Notes: generated by a model from the letters alone, not told the origin. A DNA stretch of 43,599 bases from Rhizobiales bacterium Ga0077548 (GCA_001464215.1 LNEZ01000089.1:1-43599); one strand, 5' to 3'; positions 8,966 to 18,180 are shown, numbered from the stretch's first letter. Made by a program: numbers and translations.

Positions 8966-9628
8966 TTAAGCCGCAGTGGTCGCGCGCTCGTTCGGCAGAC
9001 GGCGGTCGAGATATTCGTTCACCGTTTCCATCAGGCTTTCGACCTTGCCGTCGAAGAAATGGTTCGCACCCTTCATGATGTTCTGCTCGATCACGATGCC
9101 TTTTTGCGTTTTCAGCTTCTCGACCAGCGTGCCGACCGAGGAGACGGGAACGACCGCATCCTTGTCGCCGTGAACGAAGAGGCCGGACGACGGGCAGGGT
9201 GCAAGGAACGAGAAATCATAGAGGCTTGCAGGCGCGGCAATCGAAAGAAAGCCTTCGACTTCCGGACGGCGCATCAAAAGCTGCATTCCGATCCACGCGC
9301 CGAAAGAAAAGCCCGCGATCCAGCAGGCGCGTGCTTCCGGATTTGCGCTCTGCACCCAGTCGAGTGCGGCGGCGGCGTCCGACAATTCGCCCTGGCCGTG
9401 ATCGAAGGTGCCTTGGCTGCGGCCGACGCCGCGGAAGTTGAAGCGCAGCACCGAGAAGCCCCGGTTCGCGAAGGCGTAATAGAGGTGATAGACGACCGGA
9501 TTATTCATCGTGCCGCCAAACTGCGGGTGCGGATGCAGGATGATGGCGATAGGGCTGGTACGGCTGCGGCCCGGCTGGAACCGGCCTTCGAGACGGCCTT
9601 CTTCGCCGGTGAAAATTACTTCAGGCAT
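8966..9628 (-). CDS. Alpha/beta hydrolase, dienelactone/KANL3-like
   Basis: 220-residue cytoplasmic serine hydrolase of unknown substrate. Motifs seen: LHPHPQFGGTMNNPVV near the oxyanion side, RFNFRGVGRSQG, the nucleophile elbow GFSFGAW with Ser108, a DKDAVVP segment carrying the likely acid, and GANHFFDG carrying the catalytic His. No signal peptide. It converges on anmK and is divergent from the suf cluster, whose promoter region lies immediately upstream of it (9629-9849). The family includes many uncharacterised proteins conserved next to suf genes in this group; a specific role cannot be assigned. Confidence 0.85.
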   Translation of the reverse strand: MPEVIFTGEEGRLEGRFQPGRSRTSPIAIILHPHPQFGGTMNNPVVYHLYYAFANRGFSVLRFNFRGVGRSQGTFDHGQGELSDAAAALDWVQSANPEARACWIAGFSFGAWIGMQLLMRRPEVEGFLSIAAPASLYDFSFLAPCPSSGLFVHGDKDAVVPVSSVGTLVEKLKTQKGIVIEQNIMKGANHFFDGKVESLMETVNEYLDRRLPNERATTAA

Positions 9629-9687
9629 TGGGGTGCTTTCCGTCGTTCTCGGGCTTATCTAGAGAGTGCGCAGGGTTCCGGGCCCGG

Positions 9688-9716
9688 TTGACTCATAAGT
9701 ACCACCGGCCTACTTT
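9688..9716 (+). promoter_or_regulatory. Candidate sigma-70-type promoter of the suf operon
   Basis: TTGACT at 9688-9693 and TACTTT at 9711-9716 are 17 bases apart, the optimal spacing. The first gene starts at 9850, leaving a leader of roughly 125 bases. The -10 region overlaps the Irr-like palindrome at 9714-9730, which fits repression by a protein bound there. Prediction from sequence only. Confidence 0.5.
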
Positions 9717-9730
9717 AGAATAATTCTAAA
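9714..9730. promoter_or_regulatory. Perfect Irr box (iron control element)
   Basis: TTTAGAA-TAA-TTCTAAA is a perfect 7-3-7 palindrome. It matches the consensus I recall for the Irr box (ICE motif) of Rhizobiales, TTAGAA-N3-TTCTAA. Irr is a Fur-family heme/iron-responsive regulator that controls Fe-S assembly and heme genes in this group. Its position on the -10 region of the suf promoter suggests repression when Irr accumulates under iron limitation. Confidence 0.8.
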
Positions 9731-9849
9731 TAGAGATTCCGCTCGGCGGCGCCAGCCATCGATAGCCACGCGTTTCCACGCTTCGAGCTTTCTCTCTTAA
9801 ACAATACGGGGTCCGAAAAGCAAGATTTTTCGGCTCCGGGATATGAGCG

Positions 9850-11019
9850 ATGGCAAGGGCTTACCTCGACTACAACGCGACCTGCGTTCCGCGCGCTTCG
9901 GCTAAGGAAGCCGTGGCGGCGGCCATGATGTCGCCGGCAAACGCCTCCTCGGTGCACACCGAGGGCCGTGCGGCGCGGGCAATCGTCGAGGATGCGCGCC
10001 ACCAGCTTGCCGTGCTGATCGGGGCGGAGCCCTCGGCGATCTTCTTTACGAGCGGTGCGACCGAGTCGAACGCGACCGTGCTCTCGCCGGAACTGGAACT
10101 CGCGGGCAAACCCGCGCGCTTTGATGTGCTGCTGCTCTCCGGGGTGGAACATCCCGCCGTGCGTGCGGGCGGCAGCTTCAAGCAGGAACAGATTGAATAT
10201 GTCCCGGTGGATAGCAACGGCGTGATCGTGCTCGATGCGCTCAAAGAAGCGCTCGCAAAGCATAAGAAGGATGGCCGCCGCGCTTTCGTGTCCGTGATGG
10301 CGGCGAACAACGAGACCGGCGTATTGCAGCCCTTGCGTGCGGTCGCCGATCTCGTTCACGCGGCGGGCGGTGTGTTTCATTCCGACGCGGTGCAGGTGAT
10401 CGGAAAGATTCCGTTCGATCTGCGCGAAAGCGGCGTTGATCTATTGTCGATCACGTCGCACAAACTCGGCGGACCGCAGGGCATCGGCGCGGTCGTCAGC
10501 GCGCATCCAGACACGCGCGTTCCGGCAATCATGCGCGGCGGCGGGCAGGAGCGCGGGCGCAGACAGGGCACTGAAAGTGTCGCGGCAATCGCGGGCTTCG
10601 GTGCCGCCGCGACTGAAGCGGGCCAGACGCTGACGCCGGAAGGCTCTCGTCTCGGCGCGCTCCGCGCGAAGATAGAAGAAGGCGTTCGTGGAACAGCAAA
10701 AGATGCGGTGATTTTCGGCGACCGTGCGGCAAGGCTGCCGAACACAACGTTCTTCGCCGCACCCGGAATCGCCGCCGAAGTCGCGCTCATTATGCTCGAT
10801 CTCGACGGCGTTGCGCTCTCCGCCGGCTCGGCCTGCTCGTCGGGCAAGTCCGCGGCTTCACCAACCTTGCAGGCGATGGGCGTGAATTCGGAAATCGGCC
10901 GCTGCGCCATGCGTGTAAGCACGGGCTGGAATACGACCGACGCGGATGTGACGCAGTTCCTTCACGCCTTCGCGAAGGTCTATACCTCTCTCAACAAGCG
11001 CGGCGCGCGAGCCGCTTAA
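9850..11019 (+). CDS. Cysteine desulfurase (IscS/NifS type), first gene of the suf operon
   Basis: PLP enzyme that takes sulfur from L-cysteine and holds it as a persulfide for Fe-S assembly. 389 residues. PLP-binding lysine is Lys205 in [26 protein letters not shown] and FHSDAVQ are the other cofactor-site motifs. The active-site cysteine is Cys329 in [10 protein letters not shown], inside the extended loop typical of the IscS/NifS class, unlike the SufS class encoded later in the operon. ATG 9850 ([11 protein letters not shown]) is the standard start. The operon thus carries two desulfurases of different classes. Following gene sufB starts 34 bases after the stop. Confidence 0.93.
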   Translation: MARAYLDYNATCVPRASAKEAVAAAMMSPANASSVHTEGRAARAIVEDARHQLAVLIGAEPSAIFFTSGATESNATVLSPELELAGKPARFDVLLLSGVEHPAVRAGGSFKQEQIEYVPVDSNGVIVLDALKEALAKHKKDGRRAFVSVMAANNETGVLQPLRAVADLVHAAGGVFHSDAVQVIGKIPFDLRESGVDLLSITSHKLGGPQGIGAVVSAHPDTRVPAIMRGGGQERGRRQGTESVAAIAGFGAAATEAGQTLTPEGSRLGALRAKIEEGVRGTAKDAVIFGDRAARLPNTTFFAAPGIAAEVALIMLDLDGVALSAGSACSSGKSAASPTLQAMGVNSEIGRCAMRVSTGWNTTDADVTQFLHAFAKVYTSLNKRGARAA

Positions 11020-11053
11020 TCGAAAGTATCGCGCGAGCGATTTGGAGTGTGAA

Positions 11054-12532
11054 ATGCCTGCAGTTCAAGAAACCGTCGAACGCGTAAAGTCCATCGACGT
11101 CGATCAGTACAAGTATGGTTTCGAAACCAAGATCGAGTCCGACCGCGCGCCGAAGGGTCTCGATGAAAGCACTGTGCGCTTCATCTCGGCGAAGAAGAAC
11201 GAGCCGGAATGGCTGCTTGAGTGGCGCTTAGAAGCGTTCCGCCGCTGGAAGACCATGAGCGAGCCGGACTGGGCGCGCGTGAAGATCAATCCGATCGACT
11301 ATCAGGATCTCTATTACTACTCCGCGCCGAAGACGACGGCGGGTCCGAAGTCGCTTGCCGAAGTCGATCCGGAATTGCTGAAGACCTACGAGAAGCTCGG
11401 CATTCCGCTGCGTGAGCAGGAGATGCTTGCTGGTGTCGCGGTCGAAGGCCGCTCGAAGGTCGCGGTGGACGCTGTGTTCGATTCGGTCTCTGTCGTGACC
11501 ACGTTTCAGGAAGAACTGAAAAAGGCTGGCGTGATCTTCGGCTCGATTTCCGAAGCCGTGAAAAATCACCCAGAGCTGGTGCGTAAATATCTCGGCTCGG
11601 TCGTGCCGGTCACCGACAATTTCTTTGCGACGCTGAATTCGGCGGTCTTCTCCGACGGCTCGTTTGTCTACATCCCGAAGGGCGTACGCTGCCCGATGGA
11701 ATTGTCGACCTATTTCCGCATCAACGAGCGCAACACCGGCCAGTTCGAGCGCACGCTCATCATCGCCGACGAAGGCGCTTACGTCAGCTATCTCGAAGGC
11801 TGCACCGCGCCGCAGCGCGACGAGAACCAGTTGCACGCGGCGGTGGTCGAACTCGTGGCACTCGAAGGCGCCGAGATCAAATATTCGACCGTACAGAACT
11901 GGTATCCCGGCGACAGCGCCGGCAAGGGCGGCATTTATAACTTCGTGACCAAGCGCGGCGACTGCCGCGGCAACAACTCGAAGATTTCATGGACGCAGGT
12001 CGAAACCGGCTCTGCGATCACCTGGAAGTACCCGAGCTGCATTCTGCGCGGCGACAATTCGCAGGGCGAGTTCTATTCGATCGCGATTTCAAACGGCCAT
12101 CAGCAGGTCGATAGCGGCACCAAGATGATCCATCTCGGCAAGAACACTTCGAGCCGCATCATTTCGAAGGGCATCGCCGCCGGCGTTTCGCAGAACACGT
12201 ATCGCGGGCAGGTGTCCGCGCACAGGAAGGCTTCGAACGCGCGCAACTTCACGAATTGCGACTCGCTACTCATCGGCGATAAGTGCGGCGCGCACACGAC
12301 GCCGTATATCGAGGCGAAGAATTCGTCCGCCGTGTTCGAACACGAAGCGACCACCTCGAAGATTTCCGACGAGATGCTGTTCTATTGCCGCCAGCGCGGG
12401 CTTTCCGCGGAAGAAGCGGTGGCGCTCGTGGTGAACGGCTTCGTGAAAGACGTGCTGCAACACCTGCCGATGGAATTCGCAGTGGAAGCGCAGAAGCTGA
12501 TTGCAATCTCTCTCGAAGGAAGCGTGGGCTAA
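11054..12532 (+). CDS. sufB: Fe-S cluster assembly protein SufB
   Basis: Core subunit of the SufBC2D scaffold on which Fe-S clusters are built. 492 residues, typical. Recognisable stretches include [69 protein letters not shown] and [14 protein letters not shown] with a likely functional Cys; the C-terminal half is the beta-helix domain. Start chosen at ATG 11054 with GGAG six bases upstream; a TTG in frame at 11042 only adds four residues. One base separates its stop from the sufC start, so translation is probably coupled. Confidence 0.97.
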   Translation: MPAVQETVERVKSIDVDQYKYGFETKIESDRAPKGLDESTVRFISAKKNEPEWLLEWRLEAFRRWKTMSEPDWARVKINPIDYQDLYYYSAPKTTAGPKSLAEVDPELLKTYEKLGIPLREQEMLAGVAVEGRSKVAVDAVFDSVSVVTTFQEELKKAGVIFGSISEAVKNHPELVRKYLGSVVPVTDNFFATLNSAVFSDGSFVYIPKGVRCPMELSTYFRINERNTGQFERTLIIADEGAYVSYLEGCTAPQRDENQLHAAVVELVALEGAEIKYSTVQNWYPGDSAGKGGIYNFVTKRGDCRGNNSKISWTQVETGSAITWKYPSCILRGDNSQGEFYSIAISNGHQQVDSGTKMIHLGKNTSSRIISKGIAAGVSQNTYRGQVSAHRKASNARNFTNCDSLLIGDKCGAHTTPYIEAKNSSAVFEHEATTSKISDEMLFYCRQRGLSAEEAVALVVNGFVKDVLQHLPMEFAVEAQKLIAISLEGSVG

Positions 12533-12533
12533 A

Positions 12534-13286
12534 ATGGCGTTGTTAGAAGTAAGAAATCTCCAGGCGCGGGTCGAAGACAAGGAAATCCTTCGCGGCCTCG
12601 ATCTCACCGTGAAAGCGGGCGAGGTCCACGCGATCATGGGGCCGAACGGCTCCGGCAAATCCACGCTCTCTTATGTATTGGCCGGCAAGTCCGACTATGA
12701 AGTTACCGGCGGCACGGCGACGCTTGAGGGCGAAGACCTCTTGGAACTGGAGCCGGACGAGCGCGCGGCCAAAGGTCTGTTCCTCGCGTTCCAGTATCCG
12801 ATCGAAATTCCGGGCGTCGCCTCGATGACGTTCCTCCGCACCGCCGTGAACGCGGTCCGCAAGAAGCGCGGCGATGAAGAGTTATCGACACCTGACTTCC
12901 TCCGCTTCGTCCGCGAGAAGGCGAAAGAACTCAATATCCATCAGGATATGCTGAAGCGTCCGGTGAATGTCGGCTTCTCGGGTGGCGAGAAGAAGCGCAA
13001 CGAAATCCTCCAGATGTCGCTGCTCGAGCCGAAAATGTGCGTGCTGGACGAGACCGACTCCGGCCTCGACATCGACGCGCTGAAAATCGTCGCCGATGGC
13101 GTGAACCGCCTGCGCGCGAAGAACCGCGGCTTCTTAGTCATCACGCACTACCAGCGCTTGCTCGATCACATCGTGCCGGACGTGGTCCACGTCATGGCGA
13201 AGGGCAAGATTGTCCGCACCGGCGGGCCGGAGCTTGCACACGAATTGGAAGCCAAGGGTTATGCCGCTTACGAAAACGCGGCCTGA
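12534..13286 (+). CDS. sufC: Fe-S cluster assembly ATPase SufC
   Basis: ABC-type ATPase that drives conformational changes of the SufBC2D scaffold; soluble and not a transporter. 250 residues. Walker A GPNGSGKST at residues 36-44, Q-loop FQYPIEIPG, signature FSGGEKKRNEI, Walker B MCVLDETDSGLD (the SufC-typical DETDSGLD) and switch His in VITHYQRLL. The ATG at 12534 gives MALLEVRNL, the standard N-terminus; an in-frame CTG/ATG extension into sufB is not needed. sufD begins eight bases after the stop. Confidence 0.97.
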   Translation: MALLEVRNLQARVEDKEILRGLDLTVKAGEVHAIMGPNGSGKSTLSYVLAGKSDYEVTGGTATLEGEDLLELEPDERAAKGLFLAFQYPIEIPGVASMTFLRTAVNAVRKKRGDEELSTPDFLRFVREKAKELNIHQDMLKRPVNVGFSGGEKKRNEILQMSLLEPKMCVLDETDSGLDIDALKIVADGVNRLRAKNRGFLVITHYQRLLDHIVPDVVHVMAKGKIVRTGGPELAHELEAKGYAAYENAA

Positions 13287-13294
13287 GGTAAGTT

Positions 13295-14617
13295 GTGAAC
13301 GCTGAAGTGAAAATGATGCGCACGGCTGCGGAAACGCAGTATGCGGATGCGCTAGGGAGCCTGCCCGCGACCGGCGCGATCCGCGATCTGCGCGCGAAGG
13401 CGCTTTCCGATTTCATCGAGAAGGGTCTCCCGCACCGCCGCGTCGAGGAATGGAAGTACACCGATCTTCGCGTCCTGATGCGCGAGATGGCGCCGCTGGC
13501 AGACAGGCCGGATGCGAGTGCGATTGCCGAGGCGAAGAAGAACGGCGTTCTCGCCAATATCGGCGCGCGTGAAATTACGTTCGTGAACGGTGCGTTTGCC
13601 GCCGAACTCTCCAACCTGAAAGGTCTGGAGAAGGGTCTGAGCATTTCGACGCTCGCTGATGCGCTGGCAAAGGATCCTATGTTGCCGCAACTGCTCGCGG
13701 GCCTAAATCCGAGCAAGTATGACGCGGTCTATGCGCTGAACACGGCTGCGCTGAACGAAGGCGTGGTGATCGATGTCGCCGCAGGCGCGCAGATCACGAA
13801 ACCCATTCACATCCGCCATATCGTGACTGGCACAAAGCCGGTCAGCGTTTTCGGCCGCGTATTCGTAAAGGCCGGCAAGAAATCGCAGGCTACCATCGTG
13901 CAGTCGCACTCGGGTCCGGATGCGGTCGCCTACCAGACCAACACCGTGTTGCAGTTGTCTGTCGCCGACGATGCCGAACTCGATGTCGTGCGCGTGCAGG
14001 CAGAGGGCGACAAAGCGATCCATCTTTCGATGATGATTGGCGCGGCTGGCGCGAAGAGCCGTTTCCGCTCCTTCACGCTAACGACGGGGGCGAGCGTTTC
14101 GCGCCACACCGTTCCGTTCGCTTTCGCAGGCAAGGATATTCGCGCCTCGATTTCAGGCGCAACGTTGTTGCGCCACAAGCAACACGCCGACATGACGCTG
14201 GAAGTCGATCATGCGCTGCCGGGCGGCGAAAGCCGCGAACTCTTCAAGACAGTGCTCGATGACGAGACCAAAGGCGTGTTTCAGGGTCTCATCATCGTGC
14301 GGCCCGACGCGCAGAAGACCGACGGCCGCATGATGTCGGCGGCACTCTTGCTCGGCGAGAGCGCCGAGATGGACAACAAGCCGGAACTCGAAATCTTCGC
14401 CGACGACGTGCAATGCGCGCATGGCGCCACCACCGGCGCACTCGACGACGACCTGATGTTTTATCTTCGCGCACGCGGCATTCCGAAGAAGGAAGCCGAG
14501 AGTCTTCTGATCCAGTCGTTCTTCGGCGAGGCGATCGAGCAGATCGAGAACGAAAAAATCCGCGATGCCGTAATGCTCCGCGCGGGCAAGTGGCTCGCCG
14601 AAAGAAGCGTCAAGTGA
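13295..14617 (+). CDS. sufD: Fe-S cluster assembly protein SufD
   Basis: Paralogue of SufB that completes the SufBC2D scaffold and is needed for iron acquisition by it. 440 residues. The N-terminal part has the SufD-typical GLPHRRVEEWKYTDLR; the C-terminal part is the beta-helix with LEIFADDVQCAHGATTG, where the conserved Cys and His lie, and FYLRARGIPKKEAESLLIQ. Translation starts at GTG 13295, after AGGT at proper spacing. Its TGA overlaps the GTG start of sufS (GTGA), a sign of coupled translation. Confidence 0.96.
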   Translation: MNAEVKMMRTAAETQYADALGSLPATGAIRDLRAKALSDFIEKGLPHRRVEEWKYTDLRVLMREMAPLADRPDASAIAEAKKNGVLANIGAREITFVNGAFAAELSNLKGLEKGLSISTLADALAKDPMLPQLLAGLNPSKYDAVYALNTAALNEGVVIDVAAGAQITKPIHIRHIVTGTKPVSVFGRVFVKAGKKSQATIVQSHSGPDAVAYQTNTVLQLSVADDAELDVVRVQAEGDKAIHLSMMIGAAGAKSRFRSFTLTTGASVSRHTVPFAFAGKDIRASISGATLLRHKQHADMTLEVDHALPGGESRELFKTVLDDETKGVFQGLIIVRPDAQKTDGRMMSAALLLGESAEMDNKPELEIFADDVQCAHGATTGALDDDLMFYLRARGIPKKEAESLLIQSFFGEAIEQIENEKIRDAVMLRAGKWLAERSVK

Positions 14618-15852
14618 ACGCGCCTGCCAAAGCGCCTTTCGACATTGCGAAGGTGCGCGCCGACTTCCCGATTTTGTCGAAGGAAGTCTATGGCAAGAAG
14701 CTCGTTTATCTCGACAACGCCGCCTCCGCGCAGAAACCGTTGCAAGTCTTGGACCGTATGCGTCATGCCTACGAGCATGAATATGCGAACGTGCATCGCG
14801 GCCTGCATTATCTCGCGAATGCCGCGACCGAAGCCTACGAAGGTTCGCGTGAAAAGGTACGCGGCTTTCTGAATGCGAAGTCTGCGTCCGAGATCATTTT
14901 CACGAAGAACGCGACCGAAGCGATCAATCTTGTCGCTGCGTCGTTTGGGTTAGCCGAGATCGGCGAGGGCGACGAAATCGTGCTCTCGATCATGGAGCAC
15001 CACTCCAACATTGTGCCGTGGCATTATCATCGCGAGCGCAAGGGTGCGGTGATTAAATGGGCACCGGTCGATGAAGACGGCAACTTCTTGCTTGGCGAGT
15101 TCGAAAAACTACTTTCGAGGCGCACCAAGATCATCGCGATCACGCAGATGTCGAATGCGCTCGGTACCATTGTGCCGGTTAAAGAGGTTGTGAAGCTCGC
15201 GCACGCGCGCGGCATTCCTGTTCTCGTCGACGGCAGCCAGGGCGCAGTGCATCTTTCGCCCGACGTACAGGATTTTGACGCTGATTTTTATGTCTTCACT
15301 GGCCACAAGCTCTATGGTCCGTCCGGCATCGGCGTGCTCTACGCGAAGCGTGAATGGTTAGATCGCCTGCCACCGTTTCTCGGTGGCGGCGAGATGATCC
15401 GCGAAGTTTCGGAAGACACGGTCACGTACGGCGAGCCGCCGCATAAATTCGAAGCCGGCACACCTGCTATCGTGCCCGCGGCGGGGCTTGGTGCCGCAAT
15501 CGACTACGTGCAGGCGCTGGGCCATGCAAATATCGCGGCCCACGAAAAGATGCTGCTGGATTACGCGACCGAGAAACTCTCGCGCATCAACAGCCTGAAG
15601 TTTTATGGCCGCGCGAAAGAGAAGGGCGCGATCCTTTCATTCACAATGGAAAAGGCCCATCCGCATGACGTCGCGACCGTGATCGACCGGCAGGGGGTCG
15701 CGGTCCGCGCCGGCACGCATTGCGCGCTGCCGCTCTTGAAACGCTACGGCTGCACCGCTACCTGCCGCGCGTCGTTTGCGCTCTACAACACGAAGGAAGA
15801 GGTCGATGCCCTGGCTGAAGCGCTTCTAAAAGCGCAGGATATGTTCGCTTGA
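14614..15852 (+). CDS. sufS: Cysteine desulfurase SufS
   Basis: Group II (SufS/CsdA) PLP desulfurase. 412 residues. Motifs: VYLDNAASAQKP at the start, FTKNATEAINLVA, MEHHSNIVPW, the PLP lysine in TGHKLYGPSG, and the active-site cysteine in RAGTHCALPLLKRYG. Start is GTG 14614 overlapping the sufD stop in GTGA; the in-frame ATG at 14413 lies deep inside sufD and is an artefact. SufS enzymes usually need SufE or SufU to accept the sulfur; neither is encoded in this window. Confidence 0.95.
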   Translation: MNAPAKAPFDIAKVRADFPILSKEVYGKKLVYLDNAASAQKPLQVLDRMRHAYEHEYANVHRGLHYLANAATEAYEGSREKVRGFLNAKSASEIIFTKNATEAINLVAASFGLAEIGEGDEIVLSIMEHHSNIVPWHYHRERKGAVIKWAPVDEDGNFLLGEFEKLLSRRTKIIAITQMSNALGTIVPVKEVVKLAHARGIPVLVDGSQGAVHLSPDVQDFDADFYVFTGHKLYGPSGIGVLYAKREWLDRLPPFLGGGEMIREVSEDTVTYGEPPHKFEAGTPAIVPAAGLGAAIDYVQALGHANIAAHEKMLLDYATEKLSRINSLKFYGRAKEKGAILSFTMEKAHPHDVATVIDRQGVAVRAGTHCALPLLKRYGCTATCRASFALYNTKEEVDALAEALLKAQDMFA

Positions 15853-15897
15853 AACAGCGGTTCGCATAACCGCCGCCTTTTGATGTAGAATGAAGAC

Positions 15898-16275
15898 ATG
15901 AGCGAAGAGACAAAACCACAGGCGACCCCGAACGCCCCCACGATCCAGTCGGCGATTCCGCCGGAGGAACTGGCGCGGCTGACCGACGACATCGTGGCCT
16001 CGCTGAAATCGGTCTATGACCCAGAAATCCCAGTCGATATTTACGAGCTTGGCCTGATCTACAAGGTCGATATCGCCGACGACCGCGCGGTCGCGGTCGA
16101 TATGACCCTGACCTCGCCGAATTGCCCTGCGGCGGTGGAACTGCCCGGCATGGTCGAAAACGCCGTGTCCTCGGTGCAGGGCGTGGGGCCGGTAAAAGTG
16201 AAGGTCGTGTTCGACCCGCCCTGGGACCAGAGCCGTATGTCCGAGGATGCCAGGGTTGCGCTGAACCTGTGGTGA
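15898..16275 (+). CDS. sufT: SufT-like Fe-S maturation protein (DUF59/MIP18 family)
   Basis: 125-residue protein with a disordered N-terminus (to about residue 25) followed by a DUF59 domain: SVYDPEIPVDIYELGLIY, then VDMTLTSPNCPAAVELPG with the conserved Cys76, and VKVKVVFDPPWDQSRMSEDAR. Relatives (SufT, and MIP18/CIA2 in eukaryotes) act in maturation of Fe-S proteins; its place inside a suf operon supports that role. It starts 45 bases after sufS with a purine-rich GAATGAAGAC upstream. The symbol is assigned by family and position rather than by experiment. Confidence 0.9.
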   Translation: MSEETKPQATPNAPTIQSAIPPEELARLTDDIVASLKSVYDPEIPVDIYELGLIYKVDIADDRAVAVDMTLTSPNCPAAVELPGMVENAVSSVQGVGPVKVKVVFDPPWDQSRMSEDARVALNLW

Positions 16276-16320
16276 CCCCACTTAATCCTTCGGTAGAATA
16301 GGCCCTCTAGAGTCGATCTC

Positions 16321-16701
16321 ATGAACGCACCCCGCCCGAGACCCGCCGTGATGACCGTGACCGACGCCGCAGCAGTGCGCGTCCGCGAGCTTATTGCGCG
16401 TGCGGAAAAGCCGGTCGCAGGCGTGCGCGTTGGCGTGAAGAACGGCGGCTGCGCCGGTATGTCCTACACCATGGATCTGGCCGAAACCGTCGAGCGCGGC
16501 GACGAGGTCGTCGATGTGAACGGCCTCAAGGTGCTGATCGATCCGAAGGCGGTGCTGTTCCTGCTCGGCACTACCATGGATTTCACGGTCGACAAGATGT
16601 CCGCGAAATTCGTGTTCAAGAATCCGAACGAGACTTCGGCCTGCGGCTGTGGCGAGTCGGTGACGATCGTGCCCGCGAAAGCGGAACACGCGCCCCACTA
16701 A
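16321..16701 (+). CDS. sufA: A-type Fe-S carrier protein (SufA/IscA/HesB family)
   Basis: Carries and delivers Fe-S clusters to apo-proteins. 126 residues with the three family cysteines: Cys44 in NGGCAGMSY, and Cys108 and Cys110 in SACGCGES near the C-terminus. VLIDPKAVLFLLGTTMDF is the characteristic central segment. It lies 45 bases after the sufT-like gene and 16 bases before the TfoX-N gene. SufA, IscA and ErpA cannot be separated by eye; the name rests on its position at the end of the suf operon. Confidence 0.92.
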   Translation: MNAPRPRPAVMTVTDAAAVRVRELIARAEKPVAGVRVGVKNGGCAGMSYTMDLAETVERGDEVVDVNGLKVLIDPKAVLFLLGTTMDFTVDKMSAKFVFKNPNETSACGCGESVTIVPAKAEHAPH

Positions 16702-16717
16702 GTGTGGCAGCCGCGAG

Positions 16718-17125
16718 ATGGCATTCGACGATCCTGAATCCATCCGCGAACTTTTCTCAATCTACGGCCCTGTCAGTGTCCGCCGTATGTTCGGCGGTCA
16801 CGGCGTTTTTGCGGACGGCATGATGTTCGCGCTGGAGTCGGACGGCGAACTTTATCTGAAGGCCGACGATCTCACGATCCCGAAGTTGGCTGCCGAAAAC
16901 TCGGAGCCGTTCGTTTACAAGGCGAAGGGCCGTGAGATCGCGCTTTCTTACTGGAAGCTGCCGGAGCGGCTTTATGACGAGCCGGATGATTTCGCGAGCT
17001 TCGCGCGGGAGGCGTTCGGTGCCGCGCAGCGGGCGGCTAAGCCGAAAAGCGGCGCGCGAAAAATGAAAAAGGCTCGGAAACCGGAGCCTAAAACCAGCAA
17101 ATCGAAAAAACCGAAGCGCCGTTAG
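16718..17125 (+). CDS. TfoX N-terminal domain protein with Lys-rich tail
   Basis: 135 residues. Residues 1-100 match the TfoX-N fold: SIYGPVSVRRMFGGHGVFADGMMFAL, LYLKADD and EIALSYWKLPERLYDEPDDF. TfoX/Sxy is a competence regulator in gamma-proteobacteria, but stand-alone TfoX-N proteins in alphaproteobacteria have no settled role. The last 30 residues are almost entirely Lys, Arg, Pro and Ser, suggesting nucleic-acid contact or disorder. It follows sufA by 16 bases and may be co-transcribed with it. Its TAG overlaps the TAA of the convergent diguanylate cyclase gene within TTAG (17122-17125). Confidence 0.88.
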   Translation: MAFDDPESIRELFSIYGPVSVRRMFGGHGVFADGMMFALESDGELYLKADDLTIPKLAAENSEPFVYKAKGREIALSYWKLPERLYDEPDDFASFAREAFGAAQRAAKPKSGARKMKKARKPEPKTSKSKKPKRR

Positions 17126-18180
17126 GCGACCCGCGCTTCGCTTTTCTCGAGCGCGGTTTCGGCGATCACGCAGTTGCGGCCTGCGGACTTGGCGGCATAA
17201 AGGCAGCTATCGGCGCGTTCGATGAGAGAGGCGACATCGTCGCCGGGCCGCCACATGGCGACGCCAAGCGAGATGGTAACGCGCCCTAACGTTTCGCCGG
17301 TCGAGCGGCGCATCAATTCCTTGCTCTGCACCGCGCGGCGGATGTGATCCGCGACCGTCACGGCCTGCGGGAGCGCGGTGTTCGGCAGCAAAACCGCGAA
17401 TTCCTCGCCGCCGTAGCGCGCGGCGATGTCCTGACCCTTCACGTTGTGCTTCATCGAGACCGCCACGAGCCGCAGCACCTGGTCGCCGGTGAGGTGGCCG
17501 TAGGTGTCGTTGAATTTCTTGAAATTGTCGATGTCGGTCAGAATGACGGTGAGCGGCTCGTGCGACGCCTCCGCCTGCTTCACCAGCCGTTCGATCGAGC
17601 CGTCGAAGAACTTGCGGTTCGCGAGCGTAGTGAGGGGGTCTGTCAGCGACTCGGTGCGCACGACCTCAAGGTTTTCCTGCAACTCGCGGATTTCCTGACG
17701 CGAATCTTTCAGGCGCTGCTGCATCACATGGTTCTTGGTTTCGACTTCGCGCGTGGCGCTGACCAGCGATTCCACGATCATGCGGATCTGCTCGCGGTCG
17801 TTGTCGCTCTCCATGTCTTCGCTCGCGCCGGCAAGCGATTTTGAATAGTTGTCGGCGGTGCCGATCGAAACGTCGATCATTGCCATGACCTGCTCGATCT
17901 CGCCCGCGATCTGCGTGCCGACCTTGTCGATGCGCTCGCCGATGTGCGCCGCGGACAAATAGCGAAGATAGATTTCTTCGATTTGCGGAACGGTGACGGT
18001 GCCGTTGACGCTGAGCAGCGAATTAATCGCCTGGTTCAGTGCGGGATTAATCCCGGCGGCGTAGCTGTACCAGACCTCGAAATTGTGCGGGTTCGCCGGA
18101 TGGCGAAGCGCCTTGATCCGCTCAAGCGCGGCTTCGGCGAGACCGATCGTGCGTTCGAAGTCACCGTCTGTCGTCGCCAT
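17122..18180 (-). CDS. Diguanylate cyclase (GGDEF domain)
   Basis: Makes the second messenger cyclic di-GMP from GTP. 352 residues from ATG 18180; a TTG at 18195 is an alternative. The N-terminal about 120 residues are soluble and helical with no recognised sensor, followed by a coiled-coil stretch (VETKNHVMQQRLKDSRQEIRELQ, abbreviated) and a complete GGDEF domain with DPLTTLANR, DIDNFKKFND and active-site RYGGEEF. The product-inhibition I-site R-x-x-D is degenerate: KGQD is at that position. No membrane segment, so cytoplasmic. It converges on the TfoX-N gene with a 4-base overlap. Confidence 0.92.
   Translation of the reverse strand: MATTDGDFERTIGLAEAALERIKALRHPANPHNFEVWYSYAAGINPALNQAINSLLSVNGTVTVPQIEEIYLRYLSAAHIGERIDKVGTQIAGEIEQVMAMIDVSIGTADNYSKSLAGASEDMESDNDREQIRMIVESLVSATREVETKNHVMQQRLKDSRQEIRELQENLEVVRTESLTDPLTTLANRKFFDGSIERLVKQAEASHEPLTVILTDIDNFKKFNDTYGHLTGDQVLRLVAVSMKHNVKGQDIAARYGGEEFAVLLPNTALPQAVTVADHIRRAVQSKELMRRSTGETLGRVTISLGVAMWRPGDDVASLIERADSCLYAAKSAGRNCVIAETALEKSEARVA

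Noticed and set aside
9689..9702. Possible IscR-type site (GACT-cata-AGT) before the suf operon
   Set aside because: The half-site spacing does not match the consensus I know, and TTGACT is better explained as a -35 element.
17070..17095. Inverted repeat AGGCTC...GAGCCT with A-rich flanks in the tfoX-like gene
   Set aside because: Lies inside the Lys-rich coding tail, has a bulged stem and no T run.
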